Assembly: GCF_900105675.1 (NCBI RefSeq)
Contig: NZ_LT629786.1
Coordinates: 2,914,001 to 2,978,000 of the forward strand
Direction of reading: 5' to 3'
From: Pseudomonas synxantha
GTDB taxonomy: Bacteria > Pseudomonadota > Gammaproteobacteria > Pseudomonadales > Pseudomonadaceae
DNA: 64,000 bases
A program made the translations under genes and the position numbers. Under the pieces are notes generated by a model, which was not told the DNA's origin, did not search any database, and was given only the letters and a program-made list of their open reading frames with translations. Position 1 is the stretch's first letter. Each line of letters starts with the position of its first letter. This document shows positions 46,201-53,717 of this stretch, in pieces.

Positions 46201-47034
46201 GACCGTCTTGGTGCCCTTGTAACGCACTTCGGTAAAGAAGTGCGCGTCCGGGGTCCGGGTCTGAGGGACGTTGGAGCCCCAGGCAATGATGTAGTTGGAG
46301 TTGTACCAGTCGGCCGATTCCGGCACGTCGGTCTGCTCGCCCCAGACCATCGGCGAGGCCGGCGGCAAGTCGCAGTACCAGTCATAGAAGCTCAGGCATG
46401 CGCCGCCGATCAGCGACAGGTAACGCGAGCCGGCGGCGTAGCTGACCATCGACATGGCCGGGATCGGCGAGAAGCCGACAATGCGGTCGGGCCCATATTG
46501 CTTGATGGTGTAGACGTTGGCCGCCGCGATGATCTCGTTGACTTCTTCCCAGTTGGAACGAATGAAGCCACCCATGCCGCGCTTGCTTTTATAGGACTCG
46601 GCCTTGGCCTTGTCCTCGACGATGCTCGCCCAGGCTTCGACCGGCGCCAGGGTCTGGCGCGCATCGCGCCACAGCTTCAGCAACGGTTTGCGGATTTTCG
46701 GGTACTTGAGCCGGTTCGCGCTGTAGATATACCAGCTATAACTGGCGCCACGCGGGCAACCACGGGGTTCATGGTTAGGCAGATCGTTGCGGGTGCGCGG
46801 GTAGTCGGTCTGCTGGGTTTCCCAGGTGATCAAGCCGTTCTTGACGTAGATTTTCCACGAGCAGGACCCGGTGCAGTTCACCCCGTGGGTGGAGCGCACG
46901 ATCTTGTCGTACTGCCAGCGGGAACGGTAGACGTTTTCCCAGTCGCGAGACTCTTTGCGGGTCTCTCCATGACCGTCGGAAAACTCGTTTTGCTTGCGAT
47001 TGAAAAACCGCAATTGGTCCAGTAAATGACTCAC
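43261..47034 (-). CDS. narG: NarG, nitrate reductase alpha subunit (molybdenum)
   Basis: Catalytic subunit of about 1257 residues, cytoplasmic and membrane-anchored through NarI. The FS0 cluster ligands are H50, C54 and C58 in HGVNCTGSC. Molybdo-bis-MGD binding motifs follow, for example YIIAWGSN and GCVGQTGGGWAHYVGQEK. The likely start is the GTG at 47034 (MSHLLDQL) because GAGAGG lies 8 nt upstream; another in-frame GTG is at 47043. Opposite-strand frames across this gene are composition artefacts. Confidence 0.96.
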   Translation of the reverse strand: MSHLLDQLRFFNRKQNEFSDGHGETRKESRDWENVYRSRWQYDKIVRSTHGVNCTGSCSWKIYVKNGLITWETQQTDYPRTRNDLPNHEPRGCPRGASYSWYIYSANRLKYPKIRKPLLKLWRDARQTLAPVEAWASIVEDKAKAESYKSKRGMGGFIRSNWEEVNEIIAAANVYTIKQYGPDRIVGFSPIPAMSMVSYAAGSRYLSLIGGACLSFYDWYCDLPPASPMVWGEQTDVPESADWYNSNYIIAWGSNVPQTRTPDAHFFTEVRYKGTKTVAITPDYSEVAKLTDLWLNPKQGTDAALAQAFNHVIFKEFHLDKPSAYFTEYAKRFTDLPVLVLLKQMVDKAPGAGYQPDRFLRASDLTDNLGQENNPEWKTIALDVDGELVSPQGSIGYRWGEKGKWNILAREGGEGREIDLKLSLMGDDVAEVAFPYFAGESHEHFQHVAGDAVQYRRVPVHNVVLADGSVAKVATVFDLSAANLAIDRGLGGENVAKDYDDASVPGTPAWQEKITGVSREKAIQIAREFADNADKTKGRSMIIVGAAMNHWYHMDMNYRGLINMLMLCGCVGQTGGGWAHYVGQEKLRPQCGWLPLAFGLDWNRPPRQMNGTSFFYAHSSQWRHEKMSMHDVLSPLADKSQFPEHALDYNIRAERAGWLPSAPQLNTNPLHICRDAAAAGMDPKDYVVKSLQDGSLRFSCEQPDSPVNFPRNMFIWRSNLLGSSGKGHEYMLKYLLGTKNGVMNEDIGQVGDCKPEEAEWVDEGAIGKLDLVTTLDFRMSSTCVYSDIVLPTATWYEKDDMNTSDMHPFIHPLSAAIDPAWESRSDWEIYKGIAKAFSSMSEGHLGVEQDLVTLPLMHDSVGELAQPFGGTDWKSDGVAPVPGKNAPNLHVVERDYPNIYKQFSSLGPLLEKHGNGGKGINWNTEDEVKFLGELNHHEGDAGISHGRPKIDTAIDAAEVILSLAPETNGQVAVKAWAALSEFTGIDHSHLALSKAHEAIRFRDIQAQPRKIISSPTWSGLEDDHVSYNAGYTNVHEAIPWRTITGRQQFYQDHPWMQAFGEQLMSYRPPVNTRTIEGVKGKRSNGEIEIVLNWITPHQKWGIHSTYSDNLLMLTLSRGGPIVWLSENDAKSAGIEDNDWIECFNVNGALTARAVVSQRVKDGMVMMYHAQERIVNVPGSETTKTRGGHHNSVTRVVLKPTHMIGGYAQQAYGFNYYGTVGCNRDEFVVVRKMSKVDWLDGSSGDDLPRPLPTDIEEN

Positions 47035-47104
47035 GGTGTACACCTCTCAGGCTTGCTGCGGGGTTCTGTGCCCCGCCCACGCAATGGTTGGATTCGGGCT
47101 CGAC

Positions 47105-48502
47105 TCAGCAGGGTGTCGCGGCGCCTTTGCGCGCGTACCACCACCAGGTCACCACGATGCAGCTCAGGTAAAAGCCGACGAACATGTAGAAGGCCATCTC
47201 CGGGCCGCCGGTCTGGGCCATCGAAGTGCCGAAGGATTTGGGAATGAAGAACGCACCGAAGGCGCCCATGGCCGAACTGAAACCCAGGACGGCCGCCGAT
47301 TCCTTGCCGGCATCCTTGAGCGCTTGTTCGCGCACGGCGGCGGGTTTTCCAGCAGCGGATCTTTCATGCAGGGTCCGGAAGATCACCGGGATCATCCGGA
47401 AGGTGGAGCCGTTGCCCACGCCGGTGGTGATGAACAGCAGCATGAACATGCCGAGGAAACCGTAGAAGTTGCCGCCCGATCCGTCCTGGGGCAAAAAGTG
47501 CAGCACACCGAAGACCATCACGATCATCAGCACGAAGTTCCACAGGGTCACTTTCGCGCCGCCGAGCTTGTCCGCCAGCCAGCCGCCCAACGGACGAACC
47601 AATGCGCCGACCAGCGGGCCGAGGAACGCGAATTTCAAGGCGATGACGTCCGGAAAGGAGGTCTTGATCAGCAGCGGAAACGCCGCGGAGAAGCCGATGA
47701 ACGAACCGAAGGTCGCCAGGTACAACCAGCACATCAACCAGTTGTGCTTGCGCTTGAAGATCACCGCCTGCTCGCTGAACGAGGCGCGGGCACTGGACAG
47801 GTCATTCATGCCAAACCAGGCCAACACTGTCACCAACACAATGAATGGCACCCAAATGAACCCGGCGTTCTGCAACCACAACTGAGCGCCGTCCTGCAGC
47901 ACTTGCGGCTGGCCGCCCAGGAAACCGAACACGCCAAAAGTAATCACCAGCGGCACGCAGAACTGCATCACCGAAACGCCCAGGTTGCCGAGCCCTGCGT
48001 TGAGACCAAGGGCTGTGCCCTGCTGAGACTTGGGATAGAAGAAGCTGATGTTGGACATGCTCGAGGCAAAGTTGCCGCCACCAAAGCCGCAGAGCAAGGC
48101 GATCAACACGAATACGCTGTACGAGGTGCTCGGGTCTTGCACCGCCAGCCCCATCCAGATCGACGGCAACAGCAGTGACGCGGTGCTCACGGCGGTCCAG
48201 CGCCGGCCCCCGAAGATCGGCACCATGAACGAATAGAAGACGCGCAGGGTCGCCCCGGACAACCCCGGCAATGCCGCCAGCCAGAACAACTGGTCGGTGG
48301 TGAAGCTGAAGCCGATGGCGTTCAACCGCACGATCACCGTGCTCCAGACCATCCACACCGCAAAGGCCAGCAGCAGTGCAGGAATGGAGATCCACAGGTT
48401 GCGGGTGGCGGTCTGTTTGCCGCTGCTTCCCCAGAACGCAGGGTCTTCGGGGCGCCAGTCATGGATGACCGGGCCTTTATCAGGCTTTTGCAGAACGGAC
48501 AT
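47105..48502 (-). CDS. narK2: NarK2-type nitrate/nitrite transporter
   Basis: MFS NarK-family protein of 465 residues with 12 membrane helices and the nitrate-signature segments GFGGGNFASSMSNISFFYP and GVGNGSTFRMIP. It carries nitrate in or exchanges it for nitrite. The ATG at 48502 has AAGGAG upstream and overlaps the narK1 end by 23 nt. Usually NarK1 and NarK2 act as a pair, one as proton-linked importer and the other as antiporter. Confidence 0.92.
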   Translation of the reverse strand: MSVLQKPDKGPVIHDWRPEDPAFWGSSGKQTATRNLWISIPALLLAFAVWMVWSTVIVRLNAIGFSFTTDQLFWLAALPGLSGATLRVFYSFMVPIFGGRRWTAVSTASLLLPSIWMGLAVQDPSTSYSVFVLIALLCGFGGGNFASSMSNISFFYPKSQQGTALGLNAGLGNLGVSVMQFCVPLVITFGVFGFLGGQPQVLQDGAQLWLQNAGFIWVPFIVLVTVLAWFGMNDLSSARASFSEQAVIFKRKHNWLMCWLYLATFGSFIGFSAAFPLLIKTSFPDVIALKFAFLGPLVGALVRPLGGWLADKLGGAKVTLWNFVLMIVMVFGVLHFLPQDGSGGNFYGFLGMFMLLFITTGVGNGSTFRMIPVIFRTLHERSAAGKPAAVREQALKDAGKESAAVLGFSSAMGAFGAFFIPKSFGTSMAQTGGPEMAFYMFVGFYLSCIVVTWWWYARKGAATPC

Positions 48503-49784
48503 GTTCTTCTCCTTGGGCAATGCTGGAAAACGGGGACGACGTCGCTGGCGGCTGTTTGCCCAGCAGCGGGCGCTTGCGTATTTCGCTGAAGTACATCCAG
48601 GTGAGGGAGACCCAGACCACGCCGTACATCAACATGAAGCAGGAAGAGCGCACTCCGGTGAGGTCCACCAGGGCGCCGAACAGGATCGGCAGCACGAAGC
48701 CGCCGAGGCCGCCCGCGAGGCCGACAATGCCCGACACCGCGCCCATGTTTTGCGGGTAGTCATTGGCGATGTATTTGAAGACCGAGGCCTTGCCGAATGC
48801 GAAGGCGATGCCCATGACAAACAGCAGCACGGTGAACAGCGTGGGAGTGAGGCCGATGTGGAAACTGACCGGGCCGTTGATCGACTGCACTTGCAGCTGG
48901 GTCTGTGGGTACGAAAGCAGGAACAGGCAGATCCAACTGACCCACAACACCCACCAGGTCACGCTTTGCGCGCCCCAGCGATCCGACATCCAGCCGCCGA
49001 CGGCACGCAATACACCGCCGGGCAGGGAGAAACAGGCGGCCAGCAACGCGGCGCTTTGCAGGCTGAAACCGTATTCGCGCACGTAGTATTGGGTCATCCA
49101 TAATGCGAGGGCCACATAGCCGCCGAAGACGATCGAGTAGTACTGGCAGTAGCGCCACACCGCAGGGTCTTTCAGGGCGCTCAATTGCTCGCGCAAACTG
49201 GCGCCGGTCGCACTGCGGTGGTCCTTGTTTTCTGCACTGAGAAACCAGAACAGCAATGCCGTGACAAAGAGGATGGCGCTAAAGACTTTCGGTACCAGTT
49301 GCCAGCTACCCGCGGCGATCAGGGCCGGCGCGAGAAACTTGGTCACCGCAGCCCCCGCGTTGCCGGCGCCAAAGATGCCCATCGCGAAGCCCTGGTTCTC
49401 TTTGTCGAACCATTTGGCGACGTAGGCAATCCCCACCGAAAACGAGCCGCCGGCCAGGCCGACGAACAGGCCCAGCACCAGGAACTGCCAGTAAGCAGTG
49501 GCGTGGCTGATCAGGTACAACGGTGCGACGCAGGTCAGCATCAGCACCAGGAACACGCTGCGCCCGCCAAAGCGGTCGGTGAGCAGGCCCAGGGGCAGAC
49601 GCGCCAGTGAGCCGGTCAGCACCGGGGTGGCGGCCAGCAGGCCAAATTGCGTTTCGTTGAGCTGGAGCAGTTCCTTGATCGGCACGCCGAGCACGGCGAA
49701 CATCATCCAGACCATAAAACACACGGTGAAGGCCAGTGTGCTCATGCCAAGCACCAAGCCTTGTCGTACACGGGGTTGGGTCAC
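48480..49784 (-). CDS. narK1: NarK1-type nitrate/nitrite transporter, first gene of nar operon
   Basis: NarK-family MFS protein of 434 residues with GGSFSVGIAYVAKWF and GVVLAGGLGGF-like signature segments. It starts at GTG with GGAG 10 nt before. It is promoter-proximal in the nar operon. The ANR/Dnr box is centred 65 nt upstream and a NarL-type heptamer pair about 115 nt upstream, consistent with anaerobic and nitrate-dependent expression. Confidence 0.92.
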   Translation of the reverse strand: MTQPRVRQGLVLGMSTLAFTVCFMVWMMFAVLGVPIKELLQLNETQFGLLAATPVLTGSLARLPLGLLTDRFGGRSVFLVLMLTCVAPLYLISHATAYWQFLVLGLFVGLAGGSFSVGIAYVAKWFDKENQGFAMGIFGAGNAGAAVTKFLAPALIAAGSWQLVPKVFSAILFVTALLFWFLSAENKDHRSATGASLREQLSALKDPAVWRYCQYYSIVFGGYVALALWMTQYYVREYGFSLQSAALLAACFSLPGGVLRAVGGWMSDRWGAQSVTWWVLWVSWICLFLLSYPQTQLQVQSINGPVSFHIGLTPTLFTVLLFVMGIAFAFGKASVFKYIANDYPQNMGAVSGIVGLAGGLGGFVLPILFGALVDLTGVRSSCFMLMYGVVWVSLTWMYFSEIRKRPLLGKQPPATSSPFSSIAQGEEHVRSAKA

Positions 49785-49842
49785 AATGTTCTCCAGTCAG
49801 CTAGCCATGCCGGCAGACTAGAGACGCCAACCCTGCAAAAAC

Positions 49843-49856
49843 TTGACCCATGTCAA
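49843..49856. promoter_or_regulatory. ANR/Dnr box of the narK1 promoter
   Basis: TTGAC-CCAT-GTCAA matches the FNR-family pattern TTGAYnnnnRTCAA. Its centre is 65 nt upstream of the narK1 GTG. With -41.5 placement the transcript would start about 24 nt before narK1. Confidence 0.75.
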
Positions 49857-49894
49857 CGAAGCCCAAGGGGGCATAGGCCTATGCTTAGCCTGTC

Positions 49895-49910
49895 TACCTC
49901 TAAGGAGGTA
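49895..49910. promoter_or_regulatory. NarL-type 7-2-7 heptamer pair in the narK1-narX region
   Basis: TACCTCT-AA-GGAGGTA. The left half fits TACYYMT fully and the right half differs from AKRRGTA at one position. It is placed between the ANR/Dnr box and narX, and could serve narK1, narX or both. Confidence 0.75.
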
Positions 49911-49914
49911 GTGC

Positions 49915-49977
49915 ATGGACACCTGGAAAGCCTTTATTTATCAGCTTCTTAAGGTTTTACAGCCCCACCTTTACTGA
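49915..49977 (+). CDS. Possible 20-codon leader ORF before narX
   Basis: ATG at 49915 with AAGGAGGT 5-6 nt upstream, reading MDTWKAFIYQLLKVLQPHLY and then TGA. The apparent ribosome site coincides with the NarL-type operator half, so the Shine-Dalgarno match may be fortuitous. If real it is a leader peptide or small amphipathic protein upstream of narX. Weakly supported. Confidence 0.25.
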   Translation: MDTWKAFIYQLLKVLQPHLY

Positions 49978-49991
49978 CAGGGAGCGGTCGG

Positions 49992-50007
49992 CAACTCTTT
50001 AGAGGTA
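49992..50007. promoter_or_regulatory. Second NarL-type heptamer pair upstream of narX
   Basis: CAACTCT-TT-AGAGGTA. The right half fits AKRRGTA exactly and the left half fits TACYYMT at five of seven positions. It lies 82 nt before the narX start, suggesting autoregulation of narXL. Confidence 0.55.
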
Positions 50008-50088
50008 GCGCACCCGGGACGGGATGCAAAACCGTGTTCCGGGACGCCGTATGCTCAGTTTTCGTGGTTTTGCCCAGGATCAGCGCTG

Positions 50089-51891
50089 ATGATGCGCTGG
50101 TTGCGCAGCTCCCTGCCCGCTCGCGCCGGGCTGGCGGTGATCCTCATCGCCATCCTCGCCCTGGCCAGCTCGTTGAGCGCCGGATTGATCGCCTGGTTCA
50201 GCCAAGGCGATGCCGCCGCCATCAATACCGCTGGCTCGGTGCGCATGGAGACTTACCACCTGAGCTGGAAACTGGCCGCTGGCGCTCCCCGCGAAGAAAT
50301 CGCTGCCGTCACTGACAGCCTGCAAACCCGCCTCAATAGCCATTCCCTCAAGGCGGTGCTGGAAGATGGCCCGACCACCGATTTGCAAATCAGCTATGGG
50401 CAGATCCAGCAACGCTGGAAGGATGATTTGCACCCGGCACTTCAACGTGGCGATGCAAGTGCTTTTCAGGCCATGGCCCTGCCCTTCGTCGAACAACTGA
50501 ACCAGTTCGTCAGCCTGCTGCAGCGCCAGAGCGAGCAAAAGCAAGGCTGGCAACAGGTCATTCAAGGCCTGGCCTTGTTCACTACGCTGATCGTCTTGCT
50601 GCTCGGGCTCTACGAACTGCAGTATGGCGTCGTCTCGCCGCTGCAAGAGTTGGTGGCCGCCACCCAGCGCTTTCGTCGCGGCGAGTTCCAGGTGCGGGTC
50701 AACCATCAGTCCCATGACGAACTGGGCCAGTTGGCCACCAGTTTCAACGCCATGGCCGAGACGATCGAGGAGTCGCACCGCACGCTTGAAAGCCAGGTCC
50801 AGCAAAAAACCTTGAACCTGCAGCAAGCCAACGCGGCGCTGGAACTGCTCTATCAAAGCAGCCGAAGCCTGGCCACGCGCCTGGCCAATGCCGAGGGGCT
50901 GGACGAGTTGATCCGGCGCTTCCAGCAACGCCTGCCCGGCTTGCGCCTGTCGTTGTGCCTGCAAGGACACTTGCAGGCACCGGCCCAGCAATTACTCGCC
51001 CTGCACGGCGCCGACAGTCGGGATGTCTGCGCCAGCAGCGATTGCGCCACGTGCCAGAAACACCACAAAACCAGCCCGCAAACCTTCAGCATCAGCAACC
51101 AGGGCAGCGAACTGGGTGAGCTCAAGGCCCACTTTGTCGACGGCCATCCCGCGCAAGCCTGGGAAACCCAACTGATCCAGGCCCTCGCCAACCTGATCGG
51201 CACCTCGCTTTCGCTCAAACGCCAACGGGAACAGGACCATCGCCTGCTGCTCCTTGAAGAGCGCACGATCATCGCCCGCGAATTGCACGATTCACTGGCG
51301 CAGGCCCTGTCCTACATGAAACTGCAAGTCAGCCGCATGCAAACCCTGATGCGCCGCGGCGAACCGGTCGAAACCCTGGAAACCGTCACCGCTGAGTTGC
51401 GCGAGGGCCTGAACAATGCCTACCGCCAGCTACGCGAACTGCTGACCACTTTTCGCTTGCAGATCAATGATGCAGGCCTGGTGCAGGAGCTCAAGGACAC
51501 CGCCGAGGAGTTCTCCCGTCGCGGCGAGTTCAAGGTCCACCTGCACGTCGATGCGCTGGCCTTCCAGCTCTGCGCCAGCGAGCAAATCCACATCTTGCAG
51601 ATCACCCGCGAGGCGCTTTCCAACTGTCTGCGCCATGCCCATGCGCAAAACGTCTGGCTGCAACTGCGCCAGGACGGCGAAACCGTCAGGCTCTCGGTCG
51701 AAGATGACGGGCGCGGCTTCAGCGGCACTGTCGACCAACGCGAACACCACGGCCTGAACATCATGGATGAACGTGCGCGCAGCCTGCGCGGCCAGTTGCA
51801 GATAATTTCCAGGACGCCGCAAGGGACCCGCGTCCAACTGGAGTTTCATCCCGAGTTTCTCGAACGGCAAACAGAAGGTAGCGTCGCATGA
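50089..51891 (+). CDS. narX: NarX, nitrate/nitrite sensor histidine kinase
   Basis: Membrane kinase of 600 residues. TM1 is at about 12-36. The periplasmic nitrate-binding P-box is INTAGSVRMETYHL (45-58), and TM2 is near 165-190. A HAMP follows, then a Cys-containing central region (CASSDCATCQ), the HisKA_3 H-box with H400 in RELHDSLAQALSYMK, and a HATPase. It is divergent from narK1. The stop overlaps the narL start by 4 nt. It signals nitrate to NarL. Confidence 0.94.
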   Translation: MMRWLRSSLPARAGLAVILIAILALASSLSAGLIAWFSQGDAAAINTAGSVRMETYHLSWKLAAGAPREEIAAVTDSLQTRLNSHSLKAVLEDGPTTDLQISYGQIQQRWKDDLHPALQRGDASAFQAMALPFVEQLNQFVSLLQRQSEQKQGWQQVIQGLALFTTLIVLLLGLYELQYGVVSPLQELVAATQRFRRGEFQVRVNHQSHDELGQLATSFNAMAETIEESHRTLESQVQQKTLNLQQANAALELLYQSSRSLATRLANAEGLDELIRRFQQRLPGLRLSLCLQGHLQAPAQQLLALHGADSRDVCASSDCATCQKHHKTSPQTFSISNQGSELGELKAHFVDGHPAQAWETQLIQALANLIGTSLSLKRQREQDHRLLLLEERTIIARELHDSLAQALSYMKLQVSRMQTLMRRGEPVETLETVTAELREGLNNAYRQLRELLTTFRLQINDAGLVQELKDTAEEFSRRGEFKVHLHVDALAFQLCASEQIHILQITREALSNCLRHAHAQNVWLQLRQDGETVRLSVEDDGRGFSGTVDQREHHGLNIMDERARSLRGQLQIISRTPQGTRVQLEFHPEFLERQTEGSVA

Positions 51892-52535
51892 CCCCGTCCC
51901 CCCACCATAGAATCCTGCTGGTAGACGATCATCCAATGATGCGTCACGGCATTCGCCAGATGCTTGAACTCGAAGATGATTTCCTGATCGTCGGCGAAGC
52001 CAACCATGGCGAAGAAGCACTCACCCTGATCGAGCCACTGCAACCGGACCTGGTACTACTCGACAACAACATGCCGCAGATGAATGGCATTGAGACCCTG
52101 CGTCGATTACGGGCCATGCATTACACCGGCAAGGTACTGCTGTTTACCGTGTCGGATGCCGAAGACGACATTCGCGATGCGCTGCGCCTGGATGCCGACG
52201 GTTATCTGCTCAAGGACATGGAGCCCGAGCTGCTGATCCAGTACATCCGCGATGCCCTCGAAGGCGCATTGGTCATCAGCCCTGGCCTGACGCAGGTCAT
52301 GGCCCAGGCGTTGCGCTCACCGCCGCGTCAAGCGGTGGTAGAACTGACCGAGCGTGAACGCCAGGTGTTGAAGACCATCGCCAGCGGCTACAGCAACAAG
52401 GTTATCGGACACAAGCTGGGCATCACCGAAGGAACGGTCAAGGTCCACGTCAAGAACCTGCTGCACAAACTCGGCTTGCGTTCACGGGTCGAAGCGGCGG
52501 TGTGGGCCATGGAGCATCTGCGCATTACAGGCTGA
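51888..52535 (+). CDS. narL: NarL, nitrate-responsive regulator
   Basis: Response regulator of 215 residues. The receiver has DD at 13-14 and phospho-acceptor D59 (LLDNNMPQMNG), and the LuxR-type HTH is at about 150-205 (LTERERQVLKTIASG, then GITEGTVKVHVKNLL). It is translationally coupled to narX. NarL-type heptamers are seen upstream of narK1/narX, dnr and moaB in this window, which defines a plausible local regulon. Confidence 0.94.
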   Translation: MTPSPHHRILLVDDHPMMRHGIRQMLELEDDFLIVGEANHGEEALTLIEPLQPDLVLLDNNMPQMNGIETLRRLRAMHYTGKVLLFTVSDAEDDIRDALRLDADGYLLKDMEPELLIQYIRDALEGALVISPGLTQVMAQALRSPPRQAVVELTERERQVLKTIASGYSNKVIGHKLGITEGTVKVHVKNLLHKLGLRSRVEAAVWAMEHLRITG

Positions 52536-52539
52536 GGCA

Positions 52540-52555
52540 TGCCTCCTTGGAGGTA
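52540..52555. promoter_or_regulatory. NarL-type heptamer pair upstream of dnr
   Basis: TGCCTCC-TT-GGAGGTA, a near-symmetrical 7-2-7 pair, immediately after the narL stop. A -10-like TACAAT lies at 52593-52598, and GGAGG precedes the dnr ATG at 52620. This suggests nitrate control of dnr. Confidence 0.6.
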
Positions 52556-52619
52556 GGCCGGCAGAGGCATAGGTCAACCCCCCTGCGCGCTCTACAATGA
52601 CCGTCAGCGGAGGTACGCC

Positions 52620-53294
52620 ATGCTGACCCACCCTTCCATCGTCTTAACGCTGCGTCGTCATCATCTGTTCAGCCAATTGCCGGAGAACGTTTTCGAGCAA
52701 GTCTGCGGCCTGGCCATGCTCAAGCGCCTGCCGTGCCAAGCCACGCTGATGTACCAGGGCGATCCGGCCAAGCGCTTTTTCCTGCTGGTCAGCGGCCAGA
52801 TCAAACTCTACCGCCTCAACGGCGAAGGCCAGGAAAACCTGGTGGAAATCATTCAACCCGGCCAGACCTTCGCCGAAGCCCTGCTCTTCAGCCAGGCCCG
52901 GCTTTACCCGGTCAGCGGCACCGCCCTCAAGGACAGCGTGCTGGTCAGTATCGAGGGCCACCATTACCGCAAGGCGCTGGAAGACCAGCCGAAAGTCTGC
53001 CTGGCTATCCTGGCGAGCATGAGCGTCCATCTGCACCTGCGCCTGCGGGACATCGACACCTTGACCATGGCGAGCGCGAGCCGTCGGGTGATCAGTTTTC
53101 TGCTCCAGGAACGCCACCCGGTTACCGGACAGATTGTCTTGCAGGTATCCAAACGCCTGGTGGCGTCGAAGCTGGGGATTCAACCGGAAACCTTTTCGCG
53201 GATTTTGCATCGCCTGGTCGAGTGCGGACTGATCCAGATGCAACGACGCAACATCAGCATCCTCGCCGAAAAGGATCTGGCTGCGTTCCAATAG
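52620..53294 (+). CDS. dnr: Dnr-type CRP/FNR-family regulator
   Basis: The protein has 224 residues. The N-terminal cyclic-nucleotide-binding-like domain has no FNR-type Cys cluster, as expected for a heme-based NO sensor rather than ANR. The C-terminal HTH is SKRLVASKLGIQPETFSRIL with the E..SR recognition residues for TTGAT half sites. It sits after narL and probably activates denitrification-related promoters in response to NO, possibly including the boxes at 38207 and 49843. Confidence 0.9.
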   Translation: MLTHPSIVLTLRRHHLFSQLPENVFEQVCGLAMLKRLPCQATLMYQGDPAKRFFLLVSGQIKLYRLNGEGQENLVEIIQPGQTFAEALLFSQARLYPVSGTALKDSVLVSIEGHHYRKALEDQPKVCLAILASMSVHLHLRLRDIDTLTMASASRRVISFLLQERHPVTGQIVLQVSKRLVASKLGIQPETFSRILHRLVECGLIQMQRRNISILAEKDLAAFQ

Positions 53295-53378
53295 ACACGA
53301 TTGGCTGCGATGAATGCGCAATACCAGCTCAACTGTGTGGCAGCCGACGGTAACCACGATGCGTAGCGAGCCGCTTTT

Positions 53379-53433
53379 GCTCTTGATCTGCTCTTGATCT
53401 GCTCTTGATCTGCTTTTGATCTGCTTTTGATCT
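53379..53433 (+). repeat. Five tandem 11-bp repeats
   Basis: GCTCTTGATCT three times followed by GCTTTTGATCT twice, contiguous. The related position of the 22-kb copy has a shorter GATCAA run, so this stretch has also expanded or contracted. Confidence 0.85.
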
Positions 53434-53717
53434 TGATCTTAGGCGCCCCGTTAAACCACGCTGGCCGGAATTCGACAGGGATTTGGGGGGTAAACCGGCA
53501 GGGATGCCGGTTTAGCCGCCCCGCGCCATGGATGGCGCGTGGCGGCGGCCCCCCAAATCCCTGTCGGATTACGGGCACACCGAGCCTGAGCGAGGTGCCA
53601 AGTGGTGGGGCAAGAGCGTTTGGTTACTTTGCGCTTTTCAAAGTGACCCGCTGTAAAAGCGGAACCCTAAGTGGCCGTTACCGCAGCAATGGATATGTAC
53701 TCGCTCTGATCCGGCAT

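Noticed and set aside
41724..47025. Very long plus-strand frames opposite narH and narG
   Set aside because: High-GC antisense shadows. The minus-strand frames encode textbook NarH and NarG with all cofactor motifs.
49871..49884. Palindrome GCATAGGCCTATGC as a terminator
   Set aside because: There is no loop and no T-run, and it lies between divergent promoters. It is mentioned only as a possible operator.
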